Of a DNA stretch of 8,171 bases, positions 6,277 through 8,171 are shown piece by piece. This DNA is from an uncultured Eubacteriales bacterium. Lineage in GTDB: Bacteria; Bacillota; Clostridia; UMGS1840. The notes under the pieces were generated by a model that was not told where the DNA came from, ran no database searches, and worked only from the letters and a program-made list of their open reading frames with translations. How positions within the stretch are numbered: the first letter of the stretch is position 1; each line of letters starts with the position of its first letter. The translations under genes were made by a program, and so were the position numbers. The DNA is taken from positions 1 to 8,171 of the forward strand of contig USLP01000045.1 in NCBI GenBank assembly GCA_900555525.1. Direction: 5' to 3'.

Positions 6277-6447
6277 ATGAAACAGAAAAATAATGAGCAG
6301 CTATGCCCTAAATGTCAGACGGGCTATGACACATATTTACTTGACAACAAAAATCCGTTTTGCCCGTACATTCATTGTCATAACGGCACAAGCTGCGCAA
6401 TGTTCAAACCGTTAAAAGAAAATACAGACCGAGAACGTCAGGATTGA
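6277..6447 (+). CDS. Small cysteine-rich, zinc-ribbon-like protein
   Basis: A 56-residue cytoplasmic protein with CPKC (C10, C13) and a second cluster FCPYIHCHNGTSC (C29, C34, H35, C40), the arrangement expected of a small zinc-binding fold. The C-terminus is charged (KENTDRERQD). I recall similar short proteins placed just before the DUF6017-type gene in conjugative elements of gut Firmicutes; no biochemical role is known to me, and DNA or protein binding is only inference. The start at 6277 has GAAAGGA (6261-6267) nine bases upstream; the in-frame TTG at 6259 lacks a site and is not preferred. It is the first gene of the operon, 48 bases before the next start. Confidence 0.75.
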   Translation: MKQKNNEQLCPKCQTGYDTYLLDNKNPFCPYIHCHNGTSCAMFKPLKENTDRERQD

Positions 6448-6495
6448 TAAAAAATCCCGTCGCTTTTTTATTTCAGAGGAAAGGAGATTTTTGAA

Positions 6496-7380
6496 ATGGC
6501 AGTTTTCAGAATAGACAAAACGCGCGACTATACCGTGATGAGCAACCACCATTTGAGAAATACAGAATTATCGTTAAAGGCAAAGGGCCTGTTATCCCTT
6601 ATGCTTTCACTCCCCGAAAATTGGGACTACACGACAAAGGGACTTGCGGCAATATGCAAGGACGGAATCGACAGCATAAGCTCCTGTATCAGAGAGCTTG
6701 AAAAGCACGGATATATTATCCGTGAGCGTATGAGAAACGAAAAGGGGCAGCTCACCACGATTGAATACACGATTTTGGAGCAGCCTAAAAGTGCGCCGCC
6801 TGAACAGGAAAAACCTATACGGGAAAATCCTGTATTGGATATTCCTGCACAGGCAGAGCCTATACAGGAAAACACCGCACAATTAAATACTAATAAATCA
6901 AATATAAAAGAATTAAATACGGATATATCAAATACTTATCCTATCAAATCATATCAAAAAGAGCCGGAGCCGGCAAAAGCGGCACAGCCGACAAAAGAAA
7001 AATCGGATAGGATTGGATATGATGAGGTGGAAACATACAGACAGATAATCAAAGAAAATATCGACTATGATGTTTTAAGCGTCAACCTCAACCGAGACGC
7101 TGCTATGCTTGACGAAATCGTTGACCTTATGACAGAAACGGTTTGCACACAGAAATCAAGTCTTGTTATTGCCGGCGATACCTACCCGGCGGCAATCGTG
7201 AAATCAAAACTGTTAAAGCTGACCTCCGAGCATATTGAGTATGTTATCGACTGTATGAGGGAAAACACTTCGGATATTCGCAATATCAAAAAGTATTTGT
7301 TGGCGGCGTTATTTAATGCTCCCTCTACCATTGACAGCTATTACACAACAAAAGTACATCATGATATGGCAAACTTTTAA
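6496..7380 (+). CDS. Winged-helix protein with DUF6017-type C-terminal domain (replication-initiator-like)
   Basis: A 294-residue protein. Residues about 5-94 form a winged helix-turn-helix domain (LSLKAKGLLSLMLSLPENW, then KDGIDSISSCIRELEKHGYI and the wing TTIEYTILEQP). Residues about 95-175 are a low-complexity Pro/Glu and Asn linker. Residues about 176-294 match, from memory, the DUF6017 domain: YRQIIKENIDYDVL, LDEIVDLMTETVC, YPAAIVKSKLLKL, HIEYVIDCMRENT and KKYLLAALFNAP. Such proteins are common in Tn1549-like integrative conjugative elements, where they are annotated as helix-turn-helix or replication-initiation-like; the exact role is unproven. The start is firm: AAGGAG (6481-6486) lies nine bases upstream. 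It is in an operon with the cysteine-rich gene before it and the leader ORF and exported protein after it. Confidence 0.9.
   Translation: MAVFRIDKTRDYTVMSNHHLRNTELSLKAKGLLSLMLSLPENWDYTTKGLAAICKDGIDSISSCIRELEKHGYIIRERMRNEKGQLTTIEYTILEQPKSAPPEQEKPIRENPVLDIPAQAEPIQENTAQLNTNKSNIKELNTDISNTYPIKSYQKEPEPAKAAQPTKEKSDRIGYDEVETYRQIIKENIDYDVLSVNLNRDAAMLDEIVDLMTETVCTQKSSLVIAGDTYPAAIVKSKLLKLTSEHIEYVIDCMRENTSDIRNIKKYLLAALFNAPSTIDSYYTTKVHHDMANF
6881..6940 (+). repeat. Imperfect 30-bp tandem repeat within the DUF6017-type gene
   Basis: Two 30-base units (6881-6910 and 6911-6940) both begin aattaaatac and share atcaaata. They encode LNTNKSNIKE and LNTDISNTYP in the linker. This AT-rich, Asn-rich stretch stands out from the surrounding gene and is most simply a linker expanded by slippage. 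Confidence 0.5.
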
Positions 7381-7391
7381 GGTGGGCGTCT

Positions 7392-7430
7392 ATGAAAAAA
7401 TCAGATTACAAAAAGTGCAGACCGCCTTAA
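7392..7430 (+). CDS. 12-codon leader-like ORF (MKKSDYKKCRPP)
   Basis: A tiny ORF starting 11 bases after the stop of the DUF6017-type gene, with a GGTGG ribosome binding site at 7381-7385 and six bases of spacing. It encodes MKKSDYKKCRPP and ends five bases before a hairpin with a T tail. Five of 12 residues are lysine, and it ends Arg-Pro-Pro-stop, a context known to slow ribosomes. It may be a regulatory leader peptide or the surviving start of a longer gene. Translation is plausible; function is inference. Confidence 0.35.
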   Translation: MKKSDYKKCRPP

Positions 7431-7435
7431 AAACA

Positions 7436-7460
7436 GCGTTTTGAGAGTAAAACGCGTTTT
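7436..7460 (+). terminator. Hairpin with T tail between the DUF6017-type gene and the exported protein gene
   Basis: gcgtttt (7436-7442) and aaaacgc (7449-7455) form a perfect 7-bp stem with loop gagagt, followed by gtttt. The 3' arm also starts the palindrome aaaacgcgtttt (7449-7460), so an alternative fold exists. The stem is only moderately GC-rich and the tail is short, so partial termination or attenuation is more likely than a full stop. Confidence 0.5.
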
Positions 7461-7488
7461 AACAAATCAACCAGAAAGGAAAAATAAA

Positions 7489-8171
7489 ATGAATTTCAAA
7501 AGCAAATTAAAAAATATTCTGTCGGCGGCATTGGCGGTGTCAACGCTGCTTTCGGGATTTACGCCGATAACGACCTATGCGGCACAAGTAAACGAGTATG
7601 TCGATCCTGCGGATATATGGGTATCTGCAAACGGCAGAACAAACGAGCTTGATTTTAATGCGACTATTACGCAGGAAACAAGCTGGTGTACGGTATGCAA
7701 CAAAGACACGATAATGCTTACTTACAGAACGCCCGAATATACCAAAAGCGGAACAACCGCATTAAACAGGGGCGTTAAATTTTCGGACGGAACAATGGTT
7801 GACGGGAAAACAAAGGGCAATCTTGATAACGGACGGCCGAATCAGGACGCAAGCTACACCACATACCATTGGACTAAATCTGTTTGCCAGACCTGCGGAA
7901 CAATAAACTCCGTTGACGGCAGAGACGCATACGGATTCAGCCGTAATGTTTACGGGCTAAATTCCTGCGACCACAATTTTTTCTTGGACTTTGACAATAC
8001 CACCTACACCCCGTACAGTGAAAGCTATCATACAACGGTATTAAAGGCAGGACGATATTGTCAGTTTTGCAAGGGTACGAAAGCAAGGGCCTCCGAGAAA
8101 CGAGAGCAGCACGACTTTTCCGAAACGGTTGACGGTCAGATTGGCAACAACCGCTTTTTCATTTCCGAAAT
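7489..8171 (+). CDS. Exported CxxC-rich protein of conjugative elements (partial, 3' end beyond window)
   Basis: The first 227 codons of a longer protein. It opens with a classic signal peptide: KSKLK positive region, hydrophobic ILSAALAVSTLLSGF, likely cleavage near TYAA (residues 29-32). The mature part has three CxxC knuckles, CTVC (67-70), CQTC (133-136) and CQFC (191-194), plus SCDH (159-162) and further histidines (H181, H208), suggesting zinc-ribbon-like or disulfide-bonded modules outside the membrane. The segments EYVDPADIW and YHWTKSVCQTCGTIN match, from memory, a large uncharacterised secreted family found next to DUF6017-type genes in gut Firmicute conjugative elements. No catalytic motif is recognised. 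The start is clear: AGAAAGGA (7473-7480) is eight bases upstream. It lies 109 bases after the DUF6017-type gene, behind a leader ORF and hairpin. Confidence 0.8.
   Translation, partial: MNFKSKLKNILSAALAVSTLLSGFTPITTYAAQVNEYVDPADIWVSANGRTNELDFNATITQETSWCTVCNKDTIMLTYRTPEYTKSGTTALNRGVKFSDGTMVDGKTKGNLDNGRPNQDASYTTYHWTKSVCQTCGTINSVDGRDAYGFSRNVYGLNSCDHNFFLDFDNTTYTPYSESYHTTVLKAGRYCQFCKGTKARASEKREQHDFSETVDGQIGNNRFFISE

Noticed and set aside
6607..6882. Overlapping 82- and 91-codon minus-strand ORFs
   Set aside because: Both are antisense to the winged-helix region and linker of the DUF6017-type gene, which has a firm start and clear domains.

Overview
The window looks like low-GC Firmicute (Clostridia, gut-type) DNA. 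The basis is AT-rich intergenic DNA, strong GGAG/AAGGAG ribosome binding sites, a VanR/VanS-like two-component system, an acyltransferase domain family I know mainly from gut Clostridia, and a conjugative-element module typical of that group. No species can be named from the sequence alone.

Layout. (1) Positions 1-562, minus strand: an internal piece of D-serine ammonia-lyase (dsdA). It has lost its N-terminal third, including the catalytic lysine, at a sharp breakpoint near 555-562. It is visibly more GC-rich than the rest. (2) 563-671: a hairpin-rich leader. (3) 672-2348, plus strand: an unusual two-part protein, an amidohydrolase-type TIM barrel fused to a DUF5596/NAT_N-GNAT_C-type acyltransferase module. 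(4) 2349-2556: a decayed C-terminal remnant of a DMT/EamA-type small-molecule transporter with an internal deletion or frameshift, then a rho-independent terminator (2648-2678). (5) 2677-5336, minus strand: a multi-membrane-span sensor histidine kinase and its OmpR-family response regulator, transcribed regulator first from a good extended -10 promoter, with a direct repeat suitable for autoregulation. (6) 5637-5907, minus strand: a small gene with an EF-hand-like N-terminus, broken or recoded by a one-base frame change at an A6 run, with a near-consensus promoter. (7) 5975-6276: an AT-rich junction with two strong hairpin terminators. (8) 6277-8171, plus strand: the start of an integrative conjugative element (ICE)-type operon. 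It holds a small zinc-ribbon-like protein, a winged-helix/DUF6017-type protein, a 12-codon leader-like ORF followed by a hairpin, and the first 227 codons of an exported CxxC-rich protein that runs off the window.

How it fits together. The kinase and regulator form a self-contained signalling pair with no obvious target gene beside them. The amidohydrolase-acyltransferase gene stands alone between two gene remnants, which suggests it arrived by, or survived, rearrangement. The right end is the edge of an accessory element insulated from the chromosome by terminators. The best candidates for something undescribed are the amidohydrolase-acyltransferase fusion, the frameshifted EF-hand-like gene, and the leader ORF-hairpin before the exported CxxC protein.
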